Positions 32,900 to 44,500 are shown, counted from the stretch's first letter. The stretch is 64,000 bases of DNA from Solen grandis (GCA_021229015.1 CM037782.1:65286108-65350107); one strand, 5' to 3'. Numbers and translations are program-made. The notes: generated by a model from the letters alone, not told the origin.

Positions 32900-33124
32900 A
32901 AACCAACGAGTCAATGCTTCCACAGGAAGATCTTGCAGTTGTAGAAGATTAAATAACATGCATGTAATAAAAACATAAGTGCAATATCCGGTTCACGTTT
33001 TAATTACATACGTTGTGCTCAAGGAAAAGATGTATATTACACGTCTTCTAAGGACCGTGTTAAAAACCATCTTAAGGTTTTCCTTAAAGGTGAAATGTAT
33101 AAACTGCTATTTTTAATATACTTT

Positions 33125-33330
33125 ATAATCATTAGTTTTCGTGGAAACTAATTTTTGTTGATTTCCTGGATGTCTTTATCAACGAATATTCATCCCCACA
33201 AAAACTGTTAATTTCATAAACGCTTACGTTTTTTTAGAACATGGTTCCACGAATATATATACCAATGAAATTGACTTAATTACAGATTCAACGAAATTTA
33301 ACGTCAACGAAAAATTATGATTTTACAGTA
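33125..33330. mobile_element. MITE with TTTTCGTTG/CACGAAA ends, copy 2 (inverted)
   Basis: Complement of the 24345-24545 element: it ends CGTCAACGAAAAATTATGAT then TTTACAGTA and begins ATTAGTTTTCGTGGAAACTA. The ends are imperfect inverted repeats. Confidence 0.75.
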
Positions 33331-33419
33331 AGTTTTCCGCTATTGAAAATTTGATTTACCAGGAACAGGTCACGCGTATCTAGAATGCCGTTGGCGTTTG
33401 TATTGTTTATTTAATTGAA

Positions 33420-33470
33420 ATTCAGAACAGAACAGAATGAATCCTTATTTCGCCCAAATATAGCAAGTAT
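33420..33470 (-). repeat. Retroposon tail-like (TTCTG)n segment
   Basis: CAGAACAGAACAGAATGAAT... read on the minus strand gives AATAAGGATTCATTCTGTTCTGTTCTG, an AT-rich 3' end with (TTCTG)n. 41413-41440 is similar. Confidence 0.45.
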
Positions 33471-33671
33471 ACAAAATGGGAATGCATTGTATCATACATG
33501 TTTGAAGTAGGCCTATGATTTGACAGACAGAAAATGAGGAAAACAACATTATTTCCGTGAATTTAACATAACATTGATGGGAATGAAATGGGAAAAGGGT
33601 GGCCTATATGCCAGAAAATGCTGCCACTATAAATACACACTCGACCTAGTTTCCAAATGAAGTAAATATAG

Positions 33672-34280
33672 ACAGTCAAACCTGTTACAAGGATCGGTCA
33701 AAGAAATAATATAAAGTGACATACAAGTGGTCACTTATGTTGATGTATTGTGGTTTACCGACGCTGCGATAGTATTTCAATCATATAGCGACGTCCAGCT
33801 AATTACAGGTGGAGGAAGACCCCGAGTACACAGAGGTACCCGGGTAGAACCACCGACCTACCGCAAGCCAGCTGGAAGGCTTCCTCACATGAAAATCCGA
33901 AGTCCCCACCGGGATTCGAACCCACAGCGGTGAGTGGCTGAGAGATTTGTAGTCCACGACTGTAACCGCTCGGCCACGGCGCCCCCCACAAGTGGTCACT
34001 TAAGATAAGTGACCGCTTCATACGGCTGGTCATTTAAGATTAGTGACGACCGCTTCTACGAGTGGTCATTTAAGATTAGTGACGACCGCTTCAAACCAGT
34101 GGTCACTTAAATTAAGTGACCGCTTCATACGGCTGGTCATGTAAGATTAGTGGCGACCGCTTCATACGAGTGGTCACTTAAGATATGTGACCACTTTATA
34201 CGGGTTGTCACTTACATATATAATTGGCCGGGTGGTTACTTAAGCGACCGCTTCATACGGGCAGTCACGTACGATAATTG
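33672..34280. repeat. MITE-type element with GTGGTCACTTAA tandem units, split by a SINE
   Basis: The left end 'GACAGTCAAACCTGTTACAA' is mariner-MITE-like. From 33988 to 34275 a 40-50 bp unit recurs about seven times: 'GTGGTCACTTAAGATAAGTG' plus 'ACCGCTTCATACG'. The first unit is separated from the rest by the SINE at 33738-33987. Confidence 0.75.
33738..33987 (-). mobile_element. SINE family 4, minus, complete with 15-bp target duplication
   Basis: Minus strand: GGCGCCGTGGCCGAGCGGTT (A box), 'CTCAGCCACTCACCGCTGTG', 'GGTTCGAATCC' (B box), 'GGTGGGGACTTCGGATTTTC', 'ATGTGAGGAAGCCTTCCAGC', 'TGGACGTCGCTATATGATTG'. ACAAGTGGTCACTTA occurs at 33723-33737 and 33988-34002, directly bracketing it. Related copies are at 42085-42303 and 63545-63740. 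Confidence 0.85.
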
Positions 34281-34463
34281 ATAATCGTGACCATAACGGT
34301 TGTCAATAAAGATATGTGGCCGTATTCACGAAATAAATTTCTCATTGTTATCGAATGTCACAAATCCTATATACATGTATTATCAAAAAGACGAAATCTG
34401 AACCAAAGAAATAACCTTACACCTACCATTACTACGGAAACAAAGAGGGGACTTAGTATTTTT

Positions 34464-34866
34464 CTTTTTTATTATCTCGTGGCCACGAGTTACTAAGACA
34501 AAAAACTTGCTATAACTACGAAAAAAAAACAACAAACAACAACAACGAAAAACGAACTTGTCTTATTCGTGGCCACGAGCTATAATAAAGAAAGAAACAA
34601 AACAAAATACGATTATTAACTCGTGGTCACGAGATATAAATAAGAAACTGACCAATTATATCGTTAGATTATTTTGTGGCCACGTTTTTTTTTTAATTGG
34701 CCACAAGTTAGCGAGATTTTTTTCTTAGTAACTTGTGCCGACGAGTTAACGAGATTTGTTTTTTGTTCTTTTCTTAGTTATATCTCGTGACCACGAATTA
34801 GGCAAGTTCGGTTTTCGTTTTTTTTCTTTCTTAATCATATCTCGTGGCCACGAGATGATAAAAAAG
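34464..34866. mobile_element. Foldback element built on repeated palindrome CTCGTGGCCACGAG
   Basis: Palindrome or close variants lie at 34476-34489, 34567-34579, 34620-34633, 34674-34684, 34696-34707, 34731-34745, 34784-34797 and 34841-34854. The left half is purine-rich and the right half pyrimidine-rich. They are inverted copies: 'GAAAAACGAACTTGTCTTAT' (34547-34566) pairs with the complement of 34798-34817. It can therefore fold as one long hairpin and as a series of short cruciforms. Confidence 0.75.
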
Positions 34867-35139
34867 AAAAAAAACACCAAGTCCACCCTGTATATATGTA
34901 AAGTAGAAATATAGATAATAGATATTTTGTACTTAAGTGAAAAAAAAAACATATGAGAAGGTGTTGAACATTCATGAAGAATATACGAAGAAATATTATA
35001 CGGATATGCATATGGTTGGCAGCTGACCATAAATGTGTGGGAGGGTGCATAATTATGGGAAATTGCTGTGACTCATTATGGTATTTTTGTTATTACATCT
35101 GAAGGCACAATGATGTTTAACATTCTACCTCATGTAGAC

Positions 35140-35340
35140 TCACGTTGACGCATTGGCAAACAAAGCAGACCCTGATCAGATGGCTCTTTCCAGAAGCTGT
35201 CTGATCAGGGTCTCCTCTGTTTTCTCTTTTAAACATTGTCGCTCAGATTTCACAGTCTGTATAGCAAAGAAAAATCCCTTGTTTCACAATTTGATTTAAG
35301 TTCCATTGATTTAATATTCATCAAGCCATTAATGTGTACG
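35140..35340 (+). repeat. GATCAG hairpin repeat, ~200 bp
   Basis: AGACCCTGATCAGA (35167-35180) and TCTGATCAGGGTCT (35200-35213) are perfect inverted 14-mers with a 19-bp loop. They are followed by 'GTCGCTCAGATTTCACAGTC' and 'ATATTCATCAAGCC'. Copies with decayed hairpins are at 59320-59715. Confidence 0.75.
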
Positions 35341-35382
35341 TATTAGAGAGAACGAAAGTTAACAGTCGTTAAATTATTGATA

Positions 35383-35415
35383 ATTGTGTGTGTGTGAGTG
35401 CGCGCGCGTGTGTAG
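35383..35415. repeat. (TG)n/(CG)n microsatellite
   Basis: GTGTGTGTGAGTGCGCGCGCGTGTG, a potential Z-DNA tract. Confidence 0.8.
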
Positions 35416-35869
35416 GGGAGGGGGTGTAACAGACATGCATAGAGACATACATATTTCTTTTGAAATGAATAAAAAAATCAATCTCAAATGCGTGGAATAT
35501 TCTGGAAGAATGGAAAAATGCGGAGCAATAAAACGCCGTTTGTTTATAATGCAAATCCATCAGTGCACTGAAATGGCCAATATAGACTTTCCTATCAACG
35601 TTTAGACAAGCAGGTATCCGCTCGTGATGGTATGCGACACATTTTGATGTCGACATTCCTAACGTTATTACGAGATGGCAGACTGGAACAGATTATACCT
35701 TATAACAACTCAAATTGCATGCAGATGCACAGGTGTGTGTTGTTCGGCCACTGCCGCTGGAATCTGGCGCATTTATACAGCAAAGGTTATTTGGTCATTT
35801 TCGGCTAACCCGGAAAATACCGGAGATGTATCCGTCGAATCTCGATTCAGTGTGTGTGTGAATGGGGGC

Positions 35870-35897
35870 GGGGGGGGGGGGGGGGGGGGGGGGGGGG
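35870..35897. repeat. Poly(G) tract, 28 bp
   Basis: Twenty-eight consecutive G after GGGGGC, the longest of about nine such tracts in the window. Confidence 0.95.
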
Positions 35898-36331
35898 TCA
35901 ATGTTTGTTTACGTAGAGCCGTTTACACCATTAAATCATCTGTATTATATTTTAGAACAAATGAAAAATCAAGAACAAACGAAATAGTTTTAGAAATAGT
36001 GTATGTATGCACAAAAGCGCGCACGTAATGTAACGTACTTACGTGATGTATATATATATGTGTATGTGTGTCTACAGCAATTATAGGCTTTACAAAAAAA
36101 TCATGATGTTCTTCTCGGCAGTCTCTCACAGTAACAGGCGTGATTTCACTACAACTCCCCTACAAAACACCGTACCGTACACTGTACACTCAACTCGCCG
36201 ACAACCCTTATACTAGTCTCGTCTCTGTTTACATGCCACTTGTTGATTTTTATGTTCTACCGTGCTAAATATATTTTCAGACGTTTATGATTTTTCTGCT
36301 TGAGACAGCTACAGTACTTATGCACTTAAAG

Positions 36332-36476
36332 AACTGGTCCCATATGTTCTCGAAAATAAAAAAAGTATGGTTTTCATACTAAGTCTCAAATTACTCCTTT
36401 TGGTTTCAGTACGGACTTGAGAATTATACTCACATATGAGCTTGAAATCGTACTTAGTACTTCGAGACTGTGGTAA
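36332..36476 (+). repeat. Dispersed repeat C, diverged copy
   Basis: 'AACTGGTCCCATATGTTCTC', 'GAAAATAAA', 'TTTTCATACTAAGTCTCAAA', 'GGTTTCAGTACGGACTTGAG', 'GTACTTAGTACTTCGAGAC'. It shares its first 10 bp, AACTGGTCCC, with the 62767 copy. Confidence 0.55.
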
Positions 36477-36989
36477 AGACATAAAGCCAGAAGATTTAAA
36501 ACTTTGACAGACCTGCGAGAACTCTACCCGTGCGAGATTTTATGTGCAGTACAAATAGCCAACATTAAAACTGTGGCAGATGATTATCCACGACCGTAGA
36601 ATTCTTAAGGTGGCACAATTCTCATCCAAAGTGCAAGTACGTTTCCTTCCGTAGGAACATTTGCTTTAATAATACTTAGTATGGCCCCGTATCAAGAGAT
36701 CGAGGGTGTATTATTTTGGCCTATCTGTTCGTTTGCATGTCACGAAGCAGCTTTCAACCTTGCCAATGACTTTTTCACTCTATAGGATAGGCTAGATATC
36801 TGGCATACTTTCTCCACTAAAGAAACCCTTTCGATTGACGTAAACTATTTTGCATCTGGTCCATGAGGTGGTATTTTCATTGATGCAGCATAAAACATAA
36901 TAATAAGTTGAATAATAAGTAGAATTAATAAATTAATAGCAATTACTTTGCATCGAAGGGAGGGGGTAAGGCATTAATTGTGCGTCACT

Positions 36990-37024
36990 GTGTGCGTGTG
37001 TGTGTGTGTGTGGGGGGGGGGGGG
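36990..37024. repeat. (GT)n-G13 tract
   Basis: GTGCGTGTGTGTGTGTGTGTG followed by thirteen G. Confidence 0.95.
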
Positions 37025-37029
37025 TAGAG

Positions 37030-38180
37030 CTAGTGATGTAGGTCCCCAACTTTGAAAGTGGAATTATTACAGAACGCCAGTCAAGGAAACAGCACGGATA
37101 TAAATGTCAGTAACTTGACTGTGTTGGAAACTAAAGAAATACTGAGTTTGAATATAATCCAGATTTCGAACTACATCTTTACATTAGATAAAGGTTTAAG
37201 TCACACTTTTTTTTTATATATTACCATGAAAACGGTTATATTGTATTACTATTTCTTGATTGTGTCAGTACTTTGCGATTCCTTAAACACCGATAGTGTT
37301 TACAAGCCAATGTAAAATAGTAACTCTCTGATCTGTATATGAATGAGTGGTTTAGTAGCATAAATAATTCAAGAAAATGTGTTAATTGCAGCAGATAGTT
37401 TAAAGGAAAATTTGAATGTGAAAAAAATATGGAAAATAAATTAATCAACACCCTTCCAAAATATTTAAAATATATTATTAAGTTTAGAACAAGAAATATT
37501 TTATTACAAGTTGAAACTCGGTCTTCGATAAATATATTAGATATAATGATAAGAAATGTAATCTATGAGCCGCGTCATGAAAAAAATCGGTCTTAACGAC
37601 AAAACTTTCGAATTTTACGTATTTTTCATTTATAATCAGATAATTTATTTACCTTGAAAATCTGGACATATTTTTGCAAAAATTCAGATACGTTTTGAAT
37701 CTACAGCGTTTTGAATAACATTGGTGTCTACAGTCAGTTAACATCAGAAACGCTGTACACATTTTTTAAAAGCATGCGGGGTGTGCATTAAACCAATAAT
37801 AGGATTAATATCCTTATCTGAGCAAAAATAAACACTAATATAGAAAAAAAAAGTTTTTGTGGTTGCTTAGCAACCAACATATTCATCATTGAACACAGAG
37901 TTTTGAATATAACTGGTTATGAGATCCATAATTTATTAGAATGCAAGTAATTTTGTTATTTAAAAAATCGTTGTATTGACAGTTACTTCAAATAACACCG
38001 AAATGTCCTAAATTATAATATATACTAAATTATAATAAATTTTAAATATATATAAATAAGTAAAAGAGTAATACTTAAATTTCAAAATAGATGATGTCTT
38101 TCTCCTCCGATGAAATCTATTGATTCCATGCAGTGCAATTATATAGTTATATACCTGTTAACATTATGTTATATGTCATC
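37030..38180. other. AT-rich, no gene recognised
   Basis: An 87-codon frame at 37052-37315 has no recognisable feature beyond a hydrophobic C-terminal half. Otherwise nothing is seen. Confidence 0.4.
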
Positions 38181-38184
38181 AATA

Positions 38185-38932
38185 TCGACCACTATGTCTT
38201 GTTTATGATATTATCAACCACTATGTCTTTATGATATTATCGACCACTATGTCTTGTTTATGATATTATCGACCACCATGTCTTGTTTATGATATTATCA
38301 CCACTATGTCTTTATGATATTATCGACCACTATGTCTGTTTATGATATTATCACCACCATGTTTGTTTATGATATTATCGACCACTATGTCTTGTTTATG
38401 ATATTATCGACCACTATGTCTTATTTATGATATTATCGACCACCATGTCTTGTTTATGATATTATCGACCACCATGTCTTGTTTATGATATTATCGACCA
38501 CTATGTCTTGTTTATGATATTATCGACCACTATGTCTTGTTTATGATATTATCGACCACTATGTCTTGTTTATGATATTATCGACCACCATGTCTTGTTT
38601 ATGATATTATGGACCACCATGTCTTGTTTATGATATTATGGACCACTATGTCTTGTTTATGATATTATCGACCACTATGTCTTGTTTATGATATTATCGA
38701 CCACTATGTCTTGTTTATGATATTATCGACCACTATGTCTTGTTTATGATATTATCGACCACTATGTCTTGTTTATGATATTATCGACCACCATGTCTTG
38801 TTTATGATATTATCGACCACCATGTCTTGTTTATGATATTATCGACCACCATGTCTTGTTTATGATATTGTCGGCCACTTTGTCTTGTTTATGATATTAT
38901 CGACCACTATGTCTTGTTTATGATATTTTTGC
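38185..38932 (+). repeat. 29-bp minisatellite, about 25 units
   Basis: Unit TCGACCACTATGTCTTGTTT plus ATGATATTA. Variants include CCACCATG for CCACTATG, GG for CG, and shortened units lacking CTTG, mainly in the first 250 bp. Repeats are contiguous without spacers. Confidence 0.97.
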
Positions 38933-39428
38933 AATGTTCATGTACTAGTATTACTATTGACTCTCTTTTTAATACGTTGTTATGAGAAATTTGAAAATAA
39001 ATTTTGTAATAAATACAAATATAAGTTTAATGAACATTTACCGTCATATAAAGAAGTTGTTGGCAATTTCAGTTTGTATGATAAAAATGAAAAAACCTAA
39101 TCAATACAAAAATGGATTAATTTCAATACATTGTCAATATTTGGTAATATTGGTTACTAAAATATCTATGAACGTACGTGTGTTTAAAAATAATATGTTT
39201 ATATCAAACCATGTGCAGGAAACATTTAACTCAGAAGTCATACAGTATGGAAAAAATTTTGCTCTTCAGATATTTGAAATGACTCACAAGCAAATTTCAA
39301 TCGGGACTTAAATTAGCAAAAGATAATAATTTACCACTTTTAAATATATAGATTATTATTATTGTTGTTGATGTTGTTGTTGTAGGAATATTATTCAACA
39401 AGTAACTGGTGTTGTATGCAACACATAC

Positions 39429-39991
39429 AGTCCTCTACCGGCTCCACCTTGACTCAATATGGTAATCAATCCCATTTTTTGCCATATTTTCACTATTTCC
39501 GTTACCATAGCAACCACAATTTTAGTCGAAGAACAAAAATAAAATGACGTGCATAATCTACACATTGCCATCTAGTCATATAGCAAGTTTCATCAAGTTA
39601 GCTTGCTTAGTTATCGCGGGATCCCATTTTTGCATATTTTACTATTTCCGTTACCATAGCAACCACTGACGTGCATAATCTACACATTGCCATCAAGTCA
39701 TATAGCAAGTTTCATCAAGTTAGCTTGCTTAGTTATCGCGGGATCCCATTTTTGCCATATTTTTACTATTTCCGTTACCATAGCAACCACAATTTTAGTC
39801 GAAGAACAAAAATAAAATGACGTGCATAATCTACACATTGCCATCTAGTCATATACCAAGTTTCATCAAGTTAGCTTGCTTAGTTATTAAGTTATCGCGG
39901 GATCCAGATTTGAGCGGACGGACGGACAGACGGACGGACAGACGGAGGGCAAACCTATAGTCCCCTCCGGTGTGAACACCGGTAGGGGACT
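39429..39991. mobile_element. Pearl/HINE-like element with three ~155-bp core repeats and (GGAC)n
   Basis: Ends AGTCCTCTACCGG (39429-39441) and CCGGTAGGGGACT (39979-39991) are inverted. The core monomer, starting ATCCC.TTTTT, repeats at 39468, 39621 and 39743; the middle one lacks about 27 bp around 'AATTTTAGTCGAAG'. A GGAC/GGACAGAC tetranucleotide tract is at 39912-39946. The right end folds into a hairpin CCGGTGT-GA-ACACCGG (39967-39982). These parts match the pearl architecture of bivalves. Confidence 0.8.
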
Positions 39992-41189
39992 AATTATGTA
40001 CAATAAAAGTGACAAATTATCTTACCAACGACGAGAATCAAATGTTGACATATTTGACCAGAAGTGATATTTCTTAACATTTCCTTTGATTATTTTTCAA
40101 CTATGACAATCATTTACGAGTATACATGTATGTTAAAAAAATAGATTATGAAAAAATACACTCCGATTTGAACTGAACGTTTAGAATATCTGCGACATCG
40201 GACGATATTGTGTGATCGGTATTAAGGTGGTCACCTATTTGTATGAAAAAAGAAAAGAAAAAAAGAAAAATCAGTTTGTGAGAGTATAAAGTTCTAATTA
40301 CATTTTATGTATGGCTGAAATTATGGACCATTGATGTTTTGGGGGTATTGATACAGACACATATTTCGATAATTATTTCATAGAAAAAATATCGTAATTC
40401 AAATGTGTGCTACAAAATCATGAAAACGCTATATGAACAATTATTCTCAGCCTGTTTAAAAAGATATATCCAAACGTTCATTGAAATTTTCCTGGTTTCG
40501 GACAGACTGATGTCTAGAAAATTGCGACGATAAATAACGGTAAATACCGTCGTAAAATTCGAAATTACAAATACATGTACAATGTAATTACAACATGGTA
40601 TTCCTTTATTAAAAAAAACAACAACAGCTCTCTTCACAGTAATATACGTTTTTTAAATGATATAATTATGATATAATTAAGTGAGTGAGTTTTCATGTTT
40701 TTTGGTAATTGAATTTATATAAAAAAATATTATTTTCTAAATTAAGTAAAGTAAGGCAGATTACCTTTAAAGCACCCATAATATCGAGGTGGGTGGGAAG
40801 GTTTAGGGAGAGGTTAAACAGTGCTGTCTGAAGTTTCTTGTTTACTTATCCTTTTTGTGTACTTCTATGAGAGTGTACCAATACACTCGTAAACGACTTA
40901 TTTACTTTCTTTCGTAATCATGAGTGATTAGTGAGTGATTCATTCTTGTCTATTACAACAATCGCGAGAGGGTTCAACCAGTGAGCCTATAACACGAGAA
41001 TCACAATAGTTCAACATTATAACCCTATCAATCAAATATTTGTCCATCTTCCTCGGTACAAAACAATAAAACATCGAGAACCACAAATGCGTTATGTTCT
41101 GCGCAAATCCTTACTGCTTTACTCTGTCGCATTTAAAGTGATATATACCTCATTATAATGATGGCACTAGATCTCTAATCCATCAATGT
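39992..41189. other. No gene recognised
   Basis: AT-rich; a 75-codon minus frame at 40410-40637 is unremarkable. Confidence 0.4.
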
Positions 41190-41262
41190 TTTGTTCGATT
41201 TCTTGGGTTTAACGTCCCACTAACGGTATTTCGGTCATTTGGAGATTTTGTCTACAGGACAC
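41190..41262 (-). mobile_element. SINE family 1 tail fragment, minus
   Basis: 'CTTGGGTTTAACGTCCCACT', 'AACGGTATTTCGGTCATTTG', 'GAGATTTTGTCTACAGG'. Head and most of body absent. Confidence 0.7.
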
Positions 41263-42084
41263 TTGTAATTAAAATGCTGTGCTTGCAAAAAAAAAAAAAA
41301 AAAAAAAAGAAGGAAACCCATCTACTGAGTAAGATATGTTTATTTGTGGGTATAACAACAGTTCAGTCAAATTTCGGGATTAGTCTAAAATGATGTCTCA
41401 CCGTGCTATCAAAACAGAACAGAACAGAATATTTCCTTTATTTTACATACACATAGCATTAGGTCAAACATATAATAGTATAATAAACACACCAGATGCT
41501 ATCACAGGATCAAAATGAGGTATAATGGTATATTGAAGCGTTATTAAAACAATTCATAATATAAAAAGTTTAGAAAAAAAATTTTAAAATTTAAAAAATT
41601 TAGTTATATTATTTTTGATAAACACAATTGCAGTGATAAATATCCTCTAGTCACTATTATCTTTCATTGTTGTGAATATTTTTTATAACATGTACTTTAT
41701 CTATCTTTATGAATTTAAGTGAATGCTCTGATATTTAAAACTCTAGTAAAGAAACTAAAATGACGAGGAAGTAAATCTAAATATTGCAAAATCTTGATTT
41801 TTTTTTATATTCGGTGAGCACTGAGCTACAAGAAACATTTCCAAGCCATTTAATATCCAATAAAACAATCCCTCTCTCTTTGTTTGAATGCATTTGCAAT
41901 TTTCATTTAAGACCATAATTAACCGGGTATTAAATTGGTAATTGTTTGACATTTTCTTAACATTTGAAATCAATATTTTACAACCATTTACTAAATCTTC
42001 GAAACTTACATCATATTATGCCGTAGACAAGCGTCACTTTCAATGAATTTTAAAAAATAAACATTTAATTTGTTTATGTTGTTG
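41263..42084. other. Poly(A) tract and retroposon-tail-like segment; otherwise AT-rich
   Basis: A 21-bp poly(A) tract is at 41288-41309; a CAGAACAGAACAGAA tail-like motif is at 41414-41428. Nothing else recognised. Confidence 0.45.
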
Positions 42085-42303
42085 TGTTGTAGCAAACCGT
42101 CACCACGGCACTATTTCAGTTATATTTAACGACATACAGGTAACGACCACCGGTGCAAAGAGGTTACCGGAAAAGATAAAGCTTGCTGGAGGACTTCTTC
42201 ATATGAAAAACCCAAGAGAGCGGACCGGGACTCGAACCCAGAGCGGAGAGTAGCTGAACGATTGTAATCAGCTACTATAACTCCTCCGCTACGGAAACCC
42301 CCG
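42085..42303 (-). mobile_element. SINE family 4, minus, diverged
   Basis: Minus strand: 'GTAGCGGAGGAGTTATAGTAGC' (A-box region), 'CTCTGGGTTCGAGTCCCGG' (B box), 'GGTTTTTCATATGAAGAAG', 'CCGGTAACCTCTTTGCACCGG', matching the layout of 33738-33987. Confidence 0.7.
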
Positions 42304-42481
42304 ATCGGAACACGAAGAATGACGGATTTACCCGAGGTGTTCCGAAAACTTGAATTCGTAAATCTATGCGAGTCCAGTTCTTGTGGATGGGTTAAAAATA
42401 GACAAGAAACAGCAAGTGAATTGATTAAATTGTATACAGTTCCTTACACAGCATAACCCTGCGTGTGCATAATCACAACAG

Positions 42482-42580
42482 GCTCGAATTCCATCAACAG
42501 TACTCAGCGAAACTTTTACTTAAATACTTGAACTTTCCACCATTTTGTTTTATGTAAAATCAAGCACATGGCATGGTTGA
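42482..42580 (+). repeat. Solo arm of foldback family E
   Basis: 'GGCTCGAATTCCATCAACAG', 'TACTCAGCGAAACTTTTACT', 'CTTTCCACCATTTTGTTTTA', 'ATCAAGCACATGG' parallel 47071-47165. Confidence 0.55.
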
Positions 42581-42629
42581 CATACACGATTACATGCATC
42601 TTATGCTAACAATATTTGTTACGAAATGA

Positions 42630-42900
42630 TACACTCGGTTCCAAAAGAAAGAGTGCATTTTTTAATTTTAATTTCAATATTTAGCGATCATATTTATTTC
42701 AATTTTCGCACACACTACCTCGTATGTATTTGTCATCGATCTAGCCGAAAATCTCTCTATGCCGAGTAGTAGATTTTGGGGCTATATCGATGACAAATAC
42801 ACACGATATGAAGTATGCGAAAATTGGAACTGATATTATTTGCTAAATATTGACATATTAAAAATTCAAAAGTGCGCATTTTTTTTGGAACTGAGTGCAT
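42630..42900. mobile_element. MITE that is almost entirely inverted repeat (~118-bp arms)
   Basis: The left arm (42630-42746) and right arm (42780-42900) are complementary nearly throughout. Outer ends are ATACACTCGGTTCCAAAA and, from the right, ATGCACTCAGTTCCAAAA. Inner parts share GTATTTGTCATCGAT. Only a ~33-bp loop is unpaired. A lone right arm is at 48893-48980. Confidence 0.85.
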
Positions 42901-43055
42901 GGAACGCCATAGCTGCCTTAACATAGGCAAACACATTTAACGATGTGCGTTTGACATGCTATAATGCAAACAAAATACAATGTGGTTTTATTTTCTATGC
43001 ATCATGCCCACTTGTCATTATGCAATGTGCGTTTGTCTCTTTATGTTGTCATAAG

Positions 43056-44395
43056 GTCGTTATATGGTATTCAAATGGTGTTCAAATATCGTATCACGTT
43101 ATATGATGCTACTGTGTCGTTACATGGTATTCAAATGGTGTTCAAATATCGTATCACGTTATATGATGCTACTGTGTCGTTACATGGTATTCAAATGGTG
43201 TTCAAATATCGTATCACGTCATATGATGCTACTGTGTCGTTACATGGTATTCAAATGGCGTTCAAATATCGTATCACGTTATATGATGCTACTGTGTCGT
43301 TACATGGTATTCAAATGGCGTTCAAATATCGTATCACGTTATATGATGCTACTGTGTCGTTACATGGTATTCAAATGGTGTTCAAATATCGTATCACGTT
43401 ATATGATGCTACTGTGTCGTTACATGGTATTCAAATGGCGTTCAAATATCGTATCACGTTATATGATGCTACTGTGTCGTTACATGGTATTCAAATGGTG
43501 TTCAAATATCGTATCACGTTATATGATGCTACTGTGTCGTTACATGGTATTCAAATGGTGTTCAAATATCGTATCACGTTATATGATGCTACTGTGTCGT
43601 TACATGGTATTCAAATGGTGTTCAAATATCGTATCATGTTATATGATGCTACTGTGTCGTTACATGGTATTCAAATGGTGTTCAAATATCGTATCACGTT
43701 ATATGATGCTACTGTGTCGTTACATGGTATTCAAATGGTGTTCAAATATCGTATCACGTTATATGATGCTACTGTGTCGTTACATGGTATTCAAATGGTG
43801 TTCAAATATCGTATCACGTCATATGATGCTACTGTGTCGTTACATGGTATTCAAATGGTGTTCAAATATCGTATCACGTCATATGATGCTACTGTGTCGT
43901 TACATGGTATTCAAATGGTGTTCAAATATCGTATCACGTCATATGATGCTACTGTGTCGTTACATGGTATTCAAATGGTGTTCAAATATCGTATCACGTT
44001 ATATGATGCTACTGTGTCGTTACATGGTGTTCAAATGGTGTTCAAATATCGTATCACGTCATATGATGCTACTGTGTCGTTACATGGTATTCAAATGGTG
44101 TTCAAATATCGTATCACGTTATATGATGCTACTGTGTCGTTACATGGTATTCAAATGGTGTTCAAATATCGTATCACGTCATATGATGCTACTGTGTCGT
44201 TACATGGTATTCAAATGGCGTTCAAATATCGTATCACGTCATATGATGCTACTGTGTCGTTACATGGTATTCAAATGGTATTCAAATATCTTATCACGTC
44301 ATATGATGCTACTGTGTCGTTACATGGTATTCAAATGGTGTTCAAATATCGTATCACGTCATATGATGCTACTGTGTCGTTACATGGTGTTCAAA
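43056..44395 (+). repeat. 60-bp minisatellite, about 22 near-identical units
   Basis: Unit TTCAAATATCGTATCACGTT, ATATGATGCTACTGTGTCGT, TACATGGTATTCAAATGGTG. Only a few sites vary: GTG/GCG/GTA at the unit end, CACGTT/CACGTC, and TATT/TGTT. Sixty is divisible by 3 and two forward frames have no stop, giving spurious frames of 479 and 495 codons. The common variants change the amino acid in both open frames (V/A and L/S; C/R and Y/H). They would be silent only in the third frame, which has a TGA in every unit. I therefore treat it as non-coding. Confidence 0.97.
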
Positions 44396-44500
44396 TATCG
44401 TAATATTATGTACATATCACGTTATATGATGCTACTGTGTCGTTACATGGTATTCAAATATCGTAATATTATGTACATATCACGTTATATGATGAAAATT
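44396..44500 (+). repeat. Variant units at the array edge
   Basis: Two units in which 'GTAATATTATGTACAT' is inserted between ATATC and ATCACGTT, giving about 70 bp. The flank to 44600 keeps decayed ATATCATCATATA motifs. Confidence 0.85.

Noticed and set aside
38185..38932. CRISPR array
   Set aside because: The 29-bp units are contiguous with no unique spacers, and the context is eukaryotic. The 25-bp and 60-bp arrays fail for the same reason.
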